Source: Nocardia alba NBRC 108234 (lineage in GTDB: Bacteria > Actinomycetota > Actinomycetes > Mycobacteriales > Mycobacteriaceae). From it: 64,000 nt of DNA. Below are positions 34,798-44,323 of the stretch, in pieces. The notes below the pieces were generated by a model that was not told the DNA's origin, did not search any database, and worked only from the letters and a program-made list of their open reading frames with translations. The position numbers and the translations under genes are program-made. Each line of letters begins with the position of its first letter. Positions within the stretch are counted from its first letter, which is position 1. Location of the stretch: positions 310,001 through 374,000 of the forward strand of contig NZ_BDAX01000002.1 in the NCBI RefSeq assembly GCF_001612665.1. The letters run 5' to 3'.

Positions 34798-36416
34798 GCG
34801 TATACCTCGTTCTCGATGGATGCGGTGATGGTCACGGGCGCAGCCGCCCGCAGGGTGAAGCACAGGCGGGTACCGTCACGGTAGTCGGTGTCGAGCCAGA
34901 TGCGGCCGCCATGGAATTCCACGATCTTCTTGCACACGGCCAGTCCGATACCGGTGCCGCCGTAGGAATCTCGCGGATGTAGCCGCTGGAAGATGACGAA
35001 GACCTTCTCCGCGAACTCGGCCGCGACGCCGATCCCGTTGTCCGACACCGACAACTGCCATACCGCCGGGTCGTCGGCGCTGGGCTCGCACGCTACCCGA
35101 ACCACCGGGGCGAGGTCGGGCGTACGGAATTTGATCGCGTTGCCGATGAGGTTCTGCCACAGCATGGTCAACAGGGTCGGTTCCCCGACGAGCTCGGGCA
35201 AGGTCTCCGGGCGCTCGATCACCGCCCCGGATTCCTCGATGGTCGCCGAGAGGGCGGCCAGCGCCTCGTCCAGGGTCTGATCCAGACCCACCGGCTCGGT
35301 GCCCTCCGACATCCGGCCGACACGGGAGAACGTGAGCAGGTCGTTGATGAGTACCTGCATCCGTTTGGCGCCGTCGACGGCGAAGTCGATGTACTGCTTG
35401 CCGCGCTCGTCGAGTTGATCGCCGTAGCGCTTTTCCAGCAGCTGGCAGAACGAGGCCACCTTGCGCAGCGGCTCCTGCAGATCATGGGACGCCACGTAGG
35501 CGAACTGCTCCAATTCGGTGTTGGATCGGCGCAGTTCCTCGGCCTGGATGTCGAGGTCCTGCTTCTGCCGCAGCAGTGTCGCCTCCTGATCGCGCGTGGA
35601 GTCGAGCTCGGCGACGATGTGGTGGCGCATGTTCTCCACCGCCTCGCAGACCAGCGCGATATCGGAGGGGCCGACCGCGTCGATGTGGGCGTCGAATTCC
35701 CCCGCGGCCACCCGTCGTGACGAGTCGGTGAGGTAGCGCAACGGCCGAACCACCAGTCGCCGTACCAGCACGGTGAGAAGTATCCCGGTCAACAGGAAGA
35801 CCGCGACGATGCCCGACAGCACCAGGGTGCGCGTGGTTTGCGCGCGTGCCAGCTCGCCGGAATCGCTGTCGACGACTGCGACGAGATTGTCGTTCTGCAC
35901 CGCGAAGGTATCGCGCACGGCGTCGAAGAGCGCCTTCCTGCGCACTGCTCCCGTGGCGGCATCGAGACCGATGCCCGCGCGAGACGAGACCGCGCCGGTC
36001 GCCGGATCGCTGAAATCGGCGCGCCACCGCTGGGCGGCGAGATCGACCGCGGCGAGGTCGGCGAGCAACCCCGGATGGCCGGCGAGTAGTTCCCGCAGGT
36101 GATCCGCGGCGCGGATCTGTTCCTGCCGGCCGCGGTCGTAGGGCTCGAGGAACTGCGGGTCGCCGGTGATGGCGTAGCCGCGGATACCGGTCTCCTGATT
36201 CAGCAGCGCACCCTGCAACCGATGGGCTTCGGTCGCGGCGGGCATGGTTTCGGTGAGCAGACGATCGGTGACCCGGCTGGTATGCGAGATGACCTGCGCG
36301 CCCGCCGCAGCACCGACGATCACCACCAGGATCATCAGCGCGAACACGAGCTGGAACCAGCCCTGCGCGGTCAATCTGCCGACCGTTCCCGATCCGCCGG
36401 ACGTTCTACTCGTCAC
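34794..36416 (-). CDS. Sensor histidine kinase with CHASE3-HAMP
   Basis: A 540-residue membrane kinase. Two membrane spans at about 20-42 and 198-219 enclose a mostly helical CHASE3-like sensor ('[30 protein letters not shown]'). HAMP and coiled coil follow (220-305), then HisKA with His311 in '[17 protein letters not shown]' and HATPase ('[10 protein letters not shown]', 'SDNGIGVA', '[12 protein letters not shown]'). The H-box form is that of bacteriophytochrome/NarX-independent kinases that pair with Rcp1-like regulators. ATGA overlaps on both sides join it with the response regulator and the SpoIIE phosphatase. Confidence 0.93.
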   Translation of the reverse strand: MTSRTSGGSGTVGRLTAQGWFQLVFALMILVVIVGAAAGAQVISHTSRVTDRLLTETMPAATEAHRLQGALLNQETGIRGYAITGDPQFLEPYDRGRQEQIRAADHLRELLAGHPGLLADLAAVDLAAQRWRADFSDPATGAVSSRAGIGLDAATGAVRRKALFDAVRDTFAVQNDNLVAVVDSDSGELARAQTTRTLVLSGIVAVFLLTGILLTVLVRRLVVRPLRYLTDSSRRVAAGEFDAHIDAVGPSDIALVCEAVENMRHHIVAELDSTRDQEATLLRQKQDLDIQAEELRRSNTELEQFAYVASHDLQEPLRKVASFCQLLEKRYGDQLDERGKQYIDFAVDGAKRMQVLINDLLTFSRVGRMSEGTEPVGLDQTLDEALAALSATIEESGAVIERPETLPELVGEPTLLTMLWQNLIGNAIKFRTPDLAPVVRVACEPSADDPAVWQLSVSDNGIGVAAEFAEKVFVIFQRLHPRDSYGGTGIGLAVCKKIVEFHGGRIWLDTDYRDGTRLCFTLRAAAPVTITASIENEVYA

Positions 36417-37657
36417 GTGTTCCGCCTCATCACATCACTCCACCGCAAATACAGGATCGCCACATCGTCATCCAAGCCACCTGCCGCCGAGGACAGTTCC
36501 GCGACCTGCCCGATCAGCGCGTCGACGAAGGACTCGGGCTGCTCGGTGGGCAGGGTTTGCGCCAACGCGAACAGTCCGTCTTCGCCGAGCCGGGTGCTGC
36601 CGTCGCCGACGCGCCCTTCGAACAGCCCGTCGGTGAACAGCATCAGTCCCGCGTCGGCATCCAGTGCCAGCTCGTGCGCGGGCCACAGTGCCTGCCCCGG
36701 GATGAATCCGAGGGCGGGTCCGCCCGGCACCTCGAGCCAGCTCAGTCCGGCATCGGCGCACCGCAGCATGCCGGGGTGTCCCGCGCGGCGCACCGATACC
36801 TGTCGGGTCGCCGGGTCGAGCACCAGGCTGGTCGCGGTGGCGAAGGTTTGCTGGTCGGCGCGTTCGGCCACCAGCACTTCCTCGAGCAGATTCAGTTGCC
36901 TGGCGCCGGTGACGCCGCTGAGCACCAGCGTGCGCCACGCCAACCGCAGGGCGACCCCGGTCGCCGCGGCGTCGGGGCCGTGGCCGGAGACGTCACCGAT
37001 GATGGCATGCACCACGCCGGTCGGGTCCTGGACCACGTCGTAGAAGTCGCCGCCGAGCAGTGAGTGGTCACGGCCGGGGCGATACCGCGACACCACCTCG
37101 ACCGCGGCGTCGGCGCCGAGCAGTGGGGTCGGCAACAGTCCGCGTTCCAGCCGGGAGTTCTCTTGGGCCCGCATCTGACTGGCCTGCAGGGCGGCCTGGG
37201 TGAGTTCGGCCTGCTTGCGCTGGATCGCGTAACGCACCGCGCGCCCGAACAACTCCGGGTCCACCCGACCCTTGACCAGGTAGTCCTGCGCGCCGGAGGC
37301 CAACGCGGACAGCCCGGTGCGCTCTTGATCGAGCCCGGTCATCACCACGACGGGGACCTGGTCGTTCTGATCTCGGATCGCGGCCAGCGCCTCGAGTCCG
37401 TGCGCGTCGGGAAGATGCAGATCGAGCAGCACACAATCGGGGGCGTCGGCTCCGAGGCGGTCACCGGCCTCGGTCAGGGTGCGCACCCAATCCAGTCGGG
37501 GGCGTGGGGACAGGTCGGCGACCATCTCCTCCACCAGCAAGGCATCGCCCGGATCGTCCTCGACCAGCAGCAAGTGGAGTTGCCGTCGCGATCCCGGCCC
37601 GACGGCGAACAGATCGGTGTTCAACGCGTCACTGCGCACCACGACCACCGTCGGCAC
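36413..37657 (-). CDS. SpoIIE-type PP2C phosphatase with receiver domain
   Basis: A 414-residue protein. Residues 28-145 are a receiver with Asp79 in 'CVLLDLHLPDAHG' and Lys in 'YLVKGRVDPE'. A short coiled coil (150-180) leads to a PP2C SpoIIE domain: 'HSLLGGDFYDVVQD', 'GDVSGHGPDAAATG', 'LMLFTDGLFEGR', with metal-binding Asp residues in place. This layout (as in RsbU/OsaC-like proteins) dephosphorylates STAS antagonists when the receiver is phosphorylated. GTG start at 37657 with no clear ribosome site. It links the two-component pair to the STAS/anti-sigma genes 2-4 kb away. Confidence 0.92.
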   Translation of the reverse strand: MPTVVVVRSDALNTDLFAVGPGSRRQLHLLLVEDDPGDALLVEEMVADLSPRPRLDWVRTLTEAGDRLGADAPDCVLLDLHLPDAHGLEALAAIRDQNDQVPVVVMTGLDQERTGLSALASGAQDYLVKGRVDPELFGRAVRYAIQRKQAELTQAALQASQMRAQENSRLERGLLPTPLLGADAAVEVVSRYRPGRDHSLLGGDFYDVVQDPTGVVHAIIGDVSGHGPDAAATGVALRLAWRTLVLSGVTGARQLNLLEEVLVAERADQQTFATATSLVLDPATRQVSVRRAGHPGMLRCADAGLSWLEVPGGPALGFIPGQALWPAHELALDADAGLMLFTDGLFEGRVGDGSTRLGEDGLFALAQTLPTEQPESFVDALIGQVAELSSAAGGLDDDVAILYLRWSDVMRRNT

Positions 37658-38031
37658 GGCCGAGAGTTACCTGCGTGCACCGCATCGGACCTGCCCCTCC
37701 CCGCCTGGACAGCACGAAACCCACGGTGTGCACGAAAGCCTCCGATCACAGGCGCCCACTGCGCGAACTGATACCGCCGGCCGGTTGCTGGACCGAGAGG
37801 TTGTACCGAGGATGCTAACCGATGCCGCCGACACCCATGTCCACGCTGGATTTCCCCACGGCTGGAAGGCGCGACGCCGCCGCCCGGAACAGTGGTTTCG
37901 GCAGCCGGTCCGTCCGGTCAGCGGGTCACCGGGTTTGCCTCAGCGGTATTCGAATGCCATCGACTGTCGTGGCGCGGGCGTTGTCCGGGGAGGTGTATCC
38001 ACCTCGCTCCCCGCACCGTGAAAGGCATCAG
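37658..38031. other. 374-nt gene-free divergent control region
   Basis: No credible gene. It separates the leftward phosphatase operon from the rightward SDR gene and should contain both promoters. A small palindrome GAGGTG-TATC-CACCTC lies at 37990-38005, flanked by GGG/CCC, some 27 nt ahead of the SDR start; it could be an operator or a leader hairpin. Ribosome site AAAGG precedes the SDR start. Confidence 0.5.
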
Positions 38032-38808
38032 ATGACCGAGCCCTCCCCCGCCGGCACCCGTCGCGTCGCGATCGTGACCGGCGCCGCGTCCGGTATCGGC
38101 CGCGCCACCGTCGAGTTGTTCGCCGAACGCGGACACGACGTGGTCGCGGTGGATATCGCCGAACGCGGCCTCACCGGACTCGACGACGCCATCGTGACCG
38201 TGGCGGGCGACATCTCCGAGGACGCGGTGAATCAGGCGGCTGTCGATATTGCGCTGCAGCGCTTCGGCCGGCTCGATACCGTGGTTCTCAACGCCGGGAC
38301 CGGTGGTACCCCGCCGCTGGAGTCGGCCGATGCGGTGCCGGCGGCCGATCGCATCTTCGACGTGAACCTGCTCGGGCCGATTCGCGGCCTGCGGGCGGCG
38401 ATTCCGGCGCTGCGTCGTTTCGGCGGCTCGGTGGTGGTGACCGCGTCGGTGGCGGGGCTGCGGGGTGATGCGGGTAACTGGGCGTACAACGCGTCCAAGG
38501 CCGCGGTGATCAATCTGGTCCGCGCGGTCGCGATCGACTATGCCGCGCAGGGGATTCGGATCAACGCGCTCGCGCCAGGACTCACCCGCACCGCGATCAC
38601 CGCCGGGGTGCACCAGGACCCGGCACTGCTGGCCGACATCGAACGCCGGATTCCGCTCGGACGATTCGCCGAACCCCGCGAACAGGCGGAGGCCATCTGG
38701 TTTCTCGCCTCGCCCGCCGCGGGCTACATCACCGGCACCACCCTCGTCGTCGACGGCGGGCTCGACGCCAACCTCGGCATCCTGCCACTGCCCGGCCGAA
38801 CGTTCTGA
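38032..38808 (+). CDS. Short-chain dehydrogenase
   Basis: A 258-residue classical SDR. Cofactor loop 'AIVTGAASGIGRATVELFAERG', Asp after strand 2 in 'VVAVDIAERG' (NAD preference), 'VLNAGTGG', Ser in 'VVTASVAGLRG', and catalytic 'YNASK' . C-terminus 'GTTLVVDGGLDANLG' is the FabG-like tail. The 'PLESADAVPAADRIFDVNLLGPIRGLRA' region gives no clue to the substrate. ATG at 38032 is selected because the in-frame upstream stretch is not conserved and AAAGG lies 7 nt away. Confidence 0.87.
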   Translation: MTEPSPAGTRRVAIVTGAASGIGRATVELFAERGHDVVAVDIAERGLTGLDDAIVTVAGDISEDAVNQAAVDIALQRFGRLDTVVLNAGTGGTPPLESADAVPAADRIFDVNLLGPIRGLRAAIPALRRFGGSVVVTASVAGLRGDAGNWAYNASKAAVINLVRAVAIDYAAQGIRINALAPGLTRTAITAGVHQDPALLADIERRIPLGRFAEPREQAEAIWFLASPAAGYITGTTLVVDGGLDANLGILPLPGRTF

Positions 38809-38854
38809 CGGCGCCGCACACCAGCGAAAGAAGGGCCCGATCGCCTGCCGACCC

Positions 38855-39652
38855 TCAGTAGTAGACCGGTCCCGGCACGCCGCCGCCGGCCGCGATGGCA
38901 TCGCCGGTGATGGCGATGCTGCGCGGCGAGGCCAAGAACGTCACCACATCGGCGACCTCACTCGCGTCGATGATCCGCCGGAGCGAATTCGCGACCAGCT
39001 GACCCTCCAACTCCGCGACGTCGCCGCCGTCCTGCTCGACCTGGCGGGTGAGCCGTTCGGTGAGACGTTCGGTGCGGGTGAGTCCCGGGTGTACGACGGT
39101 GACGTTCACTCCGTGCGGACCCAATTCGTCGGCGAGGTTCTTGGTCAACGCGGACACGCTCACATTGCGAATGGTCTGCCCGATCGAATTGGCCTGCCGC
39201 GCACCGAGTCCGCTGATATTGATGATCCGGCCCCACCCTTGCGCCACCAGGTGCGGTGCGACAGCGCGGGCGGTCCGCAGATATCCGAGCACCTTGATCT
39301 CGACTTCCCGGCGCACGACATCGTCGGTGGTGGCCGCCAGATCGCCGCCCGCGCCCGCGCTCCACGGTGTCGCGGCGGAGTTCACCAGGATATCGACGCC
39401 ACCGAGTTCGCTGACAGCGCGCGCGACGAGTTCTTTGACCTGGTCGTCGTCGCCGGTGTCGGTCGGCACCGCGATCACCCGCCGCCCTGTCTGCCGAGCG
39501 ATCTCCGCCGCGGCGGCACTCAGCGGCTGCGCCGACCGTGCCGCGAGGACGAGATCGACCCCCTCGTCCGCGAGTCCGCGCGCGATAGCGAGACCGATTC
39601 CCTTGCTCGCGCCGGTGACGATCGCCCGTTTTCCATCCAGTCCCAGATCCAC
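38855..39652 (-). CDS. SDR-fold protein lacking the catalytic tyrosine
   Basis: A 265-residue SDR-type protein with intact cofactor loop 'AIVTGASKGIGLAIARGLADEG' and 'LVNSAAT'. At the active site the Ser in 'INISGLG' is present, but four residues before the Lys of 'VSALTKNLADELG' there is Ser instead of Tyr. Some SDR subgroups with this change are still reductases using another residue, others are not enzymes. The GTG at 39652 gives the normal family N-terminus. Convergent with the SDR upstream, 46 nt apart. Confidence 0.8.
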   Translation of the reverse strand: MDLGLDGKRAIVTGASKGIGLAIARGLADEGVDLVLAARSAQPLSAAAAEIARQTGRRVIAVPTDTGDDDQVKELVARAVSELGGVDILVNSAATPWSAGAGGDLAATTDDVVRREVEIKVLGYLRTARAVAPHLVAQGWGRIINISGLGARQANSIGQTIRNVSVSALTKNLADELGPHGVNVTVVHPGLTRTERLTERLTRQVEQDGGDVAELEGQLVANSLRRIIDASEVADVVTFLASPRSIAITGDAIAAGGGVPGPVYY

Positions 39653-39786
39653 GCTCCGACGGTAACAACCCCGCCCGTACCTCGACCTGTTCCCGCTCGA
39701 GCTGATCGAAACCGAGCACCGACCACGCTCGAACCGTCTCCCGTACACAGAGTCCGAGCTCGGCGGTCGCCGAGGCGTTTCGTGGC

Positions 39787-41112
39787 TCAGCGAGGCGTCG
39801 GGCACTGGCCTTCGTAGCGGCTCAAGCCCAGTCCGTTGGCCTTCTTGCTGCGCCCGACGGGGCCGTTCTTGGCGGAGCGGACCCAGGTGCCCGCGGTGTC
39901 GAGCACGGGCATGCGTTCGCTGAAAGCTCGGCTGTAGTGGATGGTGCCGTCGACGGTGAGAATGCCGTCGCGCACGTCGATGTGGGCGACGGTAGCCCAG
40001 AAGGAGCTCTTGCCGTTGCCGATGACGACGGTGATCTGGTCGGCGTCCCTGTCGGGGAGCCCGTCGGGGCCGGGACGGCCGTAGCGGACCCGGACTCTGG
40101 GATTACCGAACTTGTCGATGGCGCCCGCGCCGTTGTCCACGGATTGGTACACATTGAGAAGCAGGTCGCCGTTCTCGGTAGGGCGGACGGTGACCTGTTC
40201 GGTGGCGGGCAGGTTGTTCGCGCCGGGTCCGCGGGTGTCGCCCTGGTGGTGGATGTAGGGCCACGTCGAGAGGTCGCCCTGGTGTCCCTTCTCACCGCTG
40301 AGGACGACGTAATCGCCGGTGATCTCGTTGCGGCAGAAGAAGTACACGTCGAGGTCGCCCGTGCCGAACTCGGTGACACGGCCGTTCGCGTCGTATTTCG
40401 CACCGCGTCCGTCCCATTCGAGGCCGACGGTCAGCACGTAGCCCGGATCACCCTTGCGCAGGTCGATCGTGGCGCGCCGATCCGGTGACTCCTTGGTCAG
40501 GACCACATCGACCTTGCGCAGATCGACCGACGCGGCTGTGGGCGTAACACGCTGGGGCGCAGGCGCTTGCGTCACCGGCGCCACATCGGCCGGTTCCTCG
40601 TCCGCGTCGACGACGATGCCGTGATCGGTCGCGAACGCCGCCAACCCGGCGCTGTAGCCCTGACCGATCGCATCGAGCCGCCACCCACTTCCCCGCCGAT
40701 ACAGCGCCACGGCTTGCAACACCGTCTCCGAATCCAGCCCCGGCGGCACGAAACTCACCGATTGGCCGGCACCGACGACCGATACCCGCAGCCCGGCGAC
40801 CGCACCGAACCGGATCCCCTGCGCCTCGGTGCTTCCGGTGATCACCACGCGATAGATCTCGGCGGGCAGTGCCGAGAGATCAACCGCGACAACAGCATCC
40901 GATTCCAGGCGCACACCGGAGGCCGCCGGGTTGTTGAAGAACACGAAGTCGGCGTCGGAACGTACCTTGCCCTCGGCGGTCAGCAGCACCGCGGCGATGT
41001 CGACCGCCCCGGCCGGGCTGTCGAGATCCAGACGCACCGTGTACTTCCCGTCGACGAGATCGGTCTTGGAACCTTTGGAAACCTCGACCATCGTTGTCGC
41101 ACTCCCACTCAT
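39787..41112 (-). CDS. TerD-family stress protein, two domains
   Basis: A 441-residue protein. The N-terminal domain (about 8-170) is TerD-like with the acidic loops that bind Ca2+ ('LDLDSPAGAVDIAAVLLTAEGKVRSDADFVFFNNPAASGVRLESD'). A Pro/Ala linker (about 175-200) leads to a second, TerA-like domain ('VVLTKESPDRRATIDLRKGD', 'WDGRGAKYDANGRVTEFGTGDLDVYFFCRN', 'YIHHQGDTRGPGANN'). Such proteins belong to tellurium/phage/envelope-stress systems of unclear mechanism. No other ter genes (terB, terC) are nearby. ATG at 41112 has GGAGGGG upstream. Confidence 0.88.
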   Translation of the reverse strand: MSGSATTMVEVSKGSKTDLVDGKYTVRLDLDSPAGAVDIAAVLLTAEGKVRSDADFVFFNNPAASGVRLESDAVVAVDLSALPAEIYRVVITGSTEAQGIRFGAVAGLRVSVVGAGQSVSFVPPGLDSETVLQAVALYRRGSGWRLDAIGQGYSAGLAAFATDHGIVVDADEEPADVAPVTQAPAPQRVTPTAASVDLRKVDVVLTKESPDRRATIDLRKGDPGYVLTVGLEWDGRGAKYDANGRVTEFGTGDLDVYFFCRNEITGDYVVLSGEKGHQGDLSTWPYIHHQGDTRGPGANNLPATEQVTVRPTENGDLLLNVYQSVDNGAGAIDKFGNPRVRVRYGRPGPDGLPDRDADQITVVIGNGKSSFWATVAHIDVRDGILTVDGTIHYSRAFSERMPVLDTAGTWVRSAKNGPVGRSKKANGLGLSRYEGQCPTPR

Positions 41113-41225
41113 GATTCTGCCCCTCCACCGGTCGGCTCAGCCCCACGGTACCCGCAGGGCCGACCGGCGGGGCCCGCGTTCGGTGACCGGCACCGACCTG
41201 TGGGTATGCCGAGCCGACAGACGAA

Positions 41226-41254
41226 AACGCCGGCCCCTGTGCGGGACCGGCGTT
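41226..41254 (-). terminator. Intrinsic terminator of the exporter operon
   Basis: AACGCCGG (41226-41233) pairs with CCGGCGTT (41247-41254), with an inner CCC/GGG after one mismatch. On the minus strand the stem is followed by TTTTCG. It lies 6 nt downstream of the ABC transporter stop and ends the desaturase-PKS III-exporter transcript. Confidence 0.75.
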
Positions 41255-41260
41255 CACGCG

Positions 41261-43096
41261 TCACACCGCGACGAGACCGAAGTCGAGCTTCACCAATTGG
41301 TCGGCGCAGTCGAAGTACCGGTCGTCGTGGGTGATCACGATGACCGTTTTACCGCGACGCTTCAGATCGGTGAGGATCTCGTGGTAGAACACGTCGCGGA
41401 ACCGCGGCTCCTGGTCGGCGGCCCATTCGTCGAAGACATAGATCTGGCGGTCTTCGAGCAGGGCGGTGAGCAGGGCCAACCGCTTGCGCTGACCCTGCGA
41501 CAGGTCGACGGTGGACAACCGACCGTCGCGCACCGTCACCTTGTGCGCGATCTGCAATTCGTCGAGGTAACGCTGGACTTCGGCGTCGATACCGGGGCGG
41601 TCGAAACCCAGGTAGTCCTCGAACAGGTGGAAATCGGTGAACACCGCCGACGAGTTCTGCCGGTACCACTCGATGTTGTCGTGGTCGATCCTCTCCCCGT
41701 TGAGCGACAACGACCCCGAGCGTGGCACATACAGACCGGTGATCAGCTTGGCCAGCGTCGACTTCCCGCTGCCGTTGCCACCGACGATGAACGTGATCTG
41801 GCCCGGTTCGAAAACCAGGTCGATCGGACCGAGACGGAAACCGGCGTCCTCGGACTCGTCGAGTCCGGGCGGCGGAGCCAGCGGTCGCACATCGACGCCA
41901 CCGTGGTCGACCCAGTTCTTGCCGTTGACATCCACCGGGCCCCCACCCGGGTGGGCACCGGGGTGAGCGGGATGCGGATGCGGCGGCCTGCCGTCACCCT
42001 CACGCGGTGGCTTTCCCGGCCGCGGCGGATGCCCGCCCGGTCCGTGCGCTCCCGGCGGCGGCGGCACCGAGGACGGCGCCTCCGCACGATAGATGTAGCT
42101 GACGTTCGTCAGTTCCAGCTTGGCCTCCCCTGCCGCTGGACGCTCCGAATACGGCAGCGACTCCTCGTCGTGCAGCGTCGTCATCGACAGGTTCATCGCC
42201 CGGATCTTGGCCAACGCGACATCACCACGCAGCAGATCCGGGATACGGTGCATGAAGTTCTGCATCGGCATCGCCAGGAACGTGGTGACCAGCACGTAGC
42301 CGACCATCGTGTCGCGCGGCAGATCCAGGGCGGCCGCGATGACGAACAGGATCAGCGCCATCGTGCCCAGTTGCAGCGCCTGGCCGAAGCCTTGGGCGTA
42401 GGAGAACTTCGAGCCCGCGTCGGTGTTCTGATCGCGCAGCGTGCCCGCGGATCCGAGCAGGTGCCGGTCCATGAAGTCACGACGCCGACCACGGTGCAGT
42501 TTCAGTTCCTTGATGCCGAGCGTGACGGCCTGGAACGACCGCAGCAGCGCGTCCTCGTTCTCCCGCGCTTCCCGGTAGATGCCGCGAACGCGCTTGAGAA
42601 CCAGTTCGACACATGCGATGCCGATCAGTGTACCGCCGACCGTGACCGCGAAAATCGGGCCCGAGACCACGGCCAGGAACACGAAGCAGCCGACGATGGT
42701 CGCCACATCCACGCAGATCGAGGGGATAGCGGTGACCGCCTGCGACAGCGAACGCACATCCTCGGTGAGCGTCGCCATCAGGCGATGCATGCCGAGCCGT
42801 TCGAGGTGTTCCAGTGGGGCGGATACGATTCCGGAGCTCAGGTCGCTGCGCAACCGGTAGATCGCGTCCTGGGACAATCGGATCAACAGAACCTGCGACA
42901 GCACACCGCTGACGAGGATCACCACACCGGTCGCACCGAAGTGCAGCAGCAGGCTGTCCGGCTGTGGCCGCGGCGAGACCACCGCGTTGATCAGCGTCAC
43001 CAGATAGGTGTTGGCGGCGCCGCAGATCAGACCCGCGACGACGACGGCCGCGATCCTGGCCGGCGACAGCGCGGCGAGAAAACGGAGCAGATGCAT
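41261..43096 (-). CDS. PvdE/SyrD-type ABC exporter with Pro/Gly/His-rich insertion
   Basis: A 611-residue half-transporter: six membrane helices (residues 10-290) then a nucleotide-binding domain. Walker A 'IVGGNGSGKSTLAK' (437-450), signature 'LSQGQRKR' (532-539), Walker B 'IYVFDEWAADQ' (552-562). The fold and the unusual 'DEWAADQ' are those of the cyclic-peptide/siderophore exporters PvdE and SyrD. A Pro/Gly/His-rich stretch (342-410) interrupts the start of the ATP-binding domain, between 'LELTNVSYIYRAE' and 'FRLGPIDLVFE'. It lies 12 nt after the type III PKS gene, so it probably exports the PKS product or a lipid precursor. Confidence 0.88.
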   Translation of the reverse strand: MHLLRFLAALSPARIAAVVVAGLICGAANTYLVTLINAVVSPRPQPDSLLLHFGATGVVILVSGVLSQVLLIRLSQDAIYRLRSDLSSGIVSAPLEHLERLGMHRLMATLTEDVRSLSQAVTAIPSICVDVATIVGCFVFLAVVSGPIFAVTVGGTLIGIACVELVLKRVRGIYREARENEDALLRSFQAVTLGIKELKLHRGRRRDFMDRHLLGSAGTLRDQNTDAGSKFSYAQGFGQALQLGTMALILFVIAAALDLPRDTMVGYVLVTTFLAMPMQNFMHRIPDLLRGDVALAKIRAMNLSMTTLHDEESLPYSERPAAGEAKLELTNVSYIYRAEAPSSVPPPPGAHGPGGHPPRPGKPPREGDGRPPHPHPAHPGAHPGGGPVDVNGKNWVDHGGVDVRPLAPPPGLDESEDAGFRLGPIDLVFEPGQITFIVGGNGSGKSTLAKLITGLYVPRSGSLSLNGERIDHDNIEWYRQNSSAVFTDFHLFEDYLGFDRPGIDAEVQRYLDELQIAHKVTVRDGRLSTVDLSQGQRKRLALLTALLEDRQIYVFDEWAADQEPRFRDVFYHEILTDLKRRGKTVIVITHDDRYFDCADQLVKLDFGLVAV

Positions 43097-43108
43097 AACC
43101 TTCGGCTC

Positions 43109-44284
43109 TCAGGATCGGATGACATCGAACACGATGCCCTCGAGGGTGACACCGGGTGCGAACGAGAACGCCACACCGGTGGAGATCGGTGCCGCCGTCT
43201 GCGCGTCGCGGATCATCCGCTCCAACACGAAGATCAGCGAGACACTGAGCATGTTGCCGTGCTCGGCGAGCACCGCCCAGCTCGGCGCCGCCAGCTCGAC
43301 GGGAATGCCGAGCGAACGCGCCGACTCCTCGATGATGCGAGGACCACCGGGGTGGATCCCCCACAACTCGATATCGGACTTGCCGAGTCCGTTGCGCGCC
43401 AACACTTCCGACACCACCGGGTCGACACCGCGGTAGATGTAGTCGGGCAGGCTGGTCGCCAGCTCGCAGGTGATACCCGAGTTCTTCACCCCGAGCACGA
43501 TGCCGTCCTCGGCATCGTCGAACAGGTGGCTGAAGCTGTCGCGGATCACGACGCTGCCCGGCGCGAGCGGCTTGTGCACCTGGTTGGCGCCGATCACCAC
43601 CGCACCGCAGCCGTCACCGAAGAGGCTGTGGGTGATCACGTCGTTGACATCGTCGTCGAAAACGGCGTTGACCGAACTCAATTCGATGCACAGCACCATC
43701 GCCTTCTTGTCCGGATGAGCCCGGACGTAGTCGACGGCGGCGCGGATGCCGTTCATGGCCGCGGCGCAACCCATGAAGTTGATGACCATCCGGCCGACCT
43801 TCGGCGACAGGCCCAGCTGCTTGACCACGGCGACGTCGACGCCGGGGGCGATGAAGCCGGTGCTGGTGACGAAGATCAGCTGGCCGATATCCTCGGCGGG
43901 GTTGTCCAGTCCGGCGACCGCGCGGGCGGCCACATCGACCGCCAGCGGCACCGCGTGCTCGAAGAACAGGTTCATCCGCTCCCGGATGGTGCCCGGCTTG
44001 CGGCTGAACTCGAGAAAGTCGGGGTCGAGGGGGTCGATGGCCAGATGTCGGGTGTCGATCCTGGTCTTGGCGTAGATCCGCGGAATGCGCTGGCGCTGTG
44101 CGGGATCGGAGAACAGCTCGGCGACGCGGCCCGCGTTGACGGACTGGTCGACGACCAGTGCGGGCGAACCGGTGGCGACGGCTTCGATCACGCCGACAGT
44201 CGTCGGCGGCGTGGGTGGTAGCAGGTCGTGCCCGCGCTCGACGTCGGGCGTGCGGAGCAGGTCAAAGGAGACAGACACGGGCAC
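43109..44284 (-). CDS. Type III polyketide synthase
   Basis: A 391-residue chalcone synthase-like homodimeric enzyme with the full triad: Cys173 in 'MGCAAAMNGIRAA', His311 in 'WGIHPGGPRIIEES' and Asn344 in 'EHGNMLSVSLIF'. It extends an acyl-CoA starter with malonyl-CoA without an ACP, usually giving alkylpyrones, resorcinols or phloroglucinol. Bulky/small residues of the starter tunnel cannot be assigned by eye. Genomic company (lipid desaturase and exporter) suggests a long-chain starter. GTG starts at 44284 or 44278, AAAGGA just upstream. Confidence 0.93.
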   Translation of the reverse strand: MPVSVSFDLLRTPDVERGHDLLPPTPPTTVGVIEAVATGSPALVVDQSVNAGRVAELFSDPAQRQRIPRIYAKTRIDTRHLAIDPLDPDFLEFSRKPGTIRERMNLFFEHAVPLAVDVAARAVAGLDNPAEDIGQLIFVTSTGFIAPGVDVAVVKQLGLSPKVGRMVINFMGCAAAMNGIRAAVDYVRAHPDKKAMVLCIELSSVNAVFDDDVNDVITHSLFGDGCGAVVIGANQVHKPLAPGSVVIRDSFSHLFDDAEDGIVLGVKNSGITCELATSLPDYIYRGVDPVVSEVLARNGLGKSDIELWGIHPGGPRIIEESARSLGIPVELAAPSWAVLAEHGNMLSVSLIFVLERMIRDAQTAAPISTGVAFSFAPGVTLEGIVFDVIRS

Positions 44285-44323
44285 TTATCCTTTCGAGACA
44301 GATGAGAAGTGGCAACGGCCGGA

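Noticed and set aside
40931..44221. A 1096-codon open frame on the plus strand
   Set aside because: It runs antisense to the type III PKS and ABC exporter, both with full catalytic motifs. Its translation is a low-complexity mix of Arg, Asp, His, Gln and Val, the usual shadow in GC-rich DNA.
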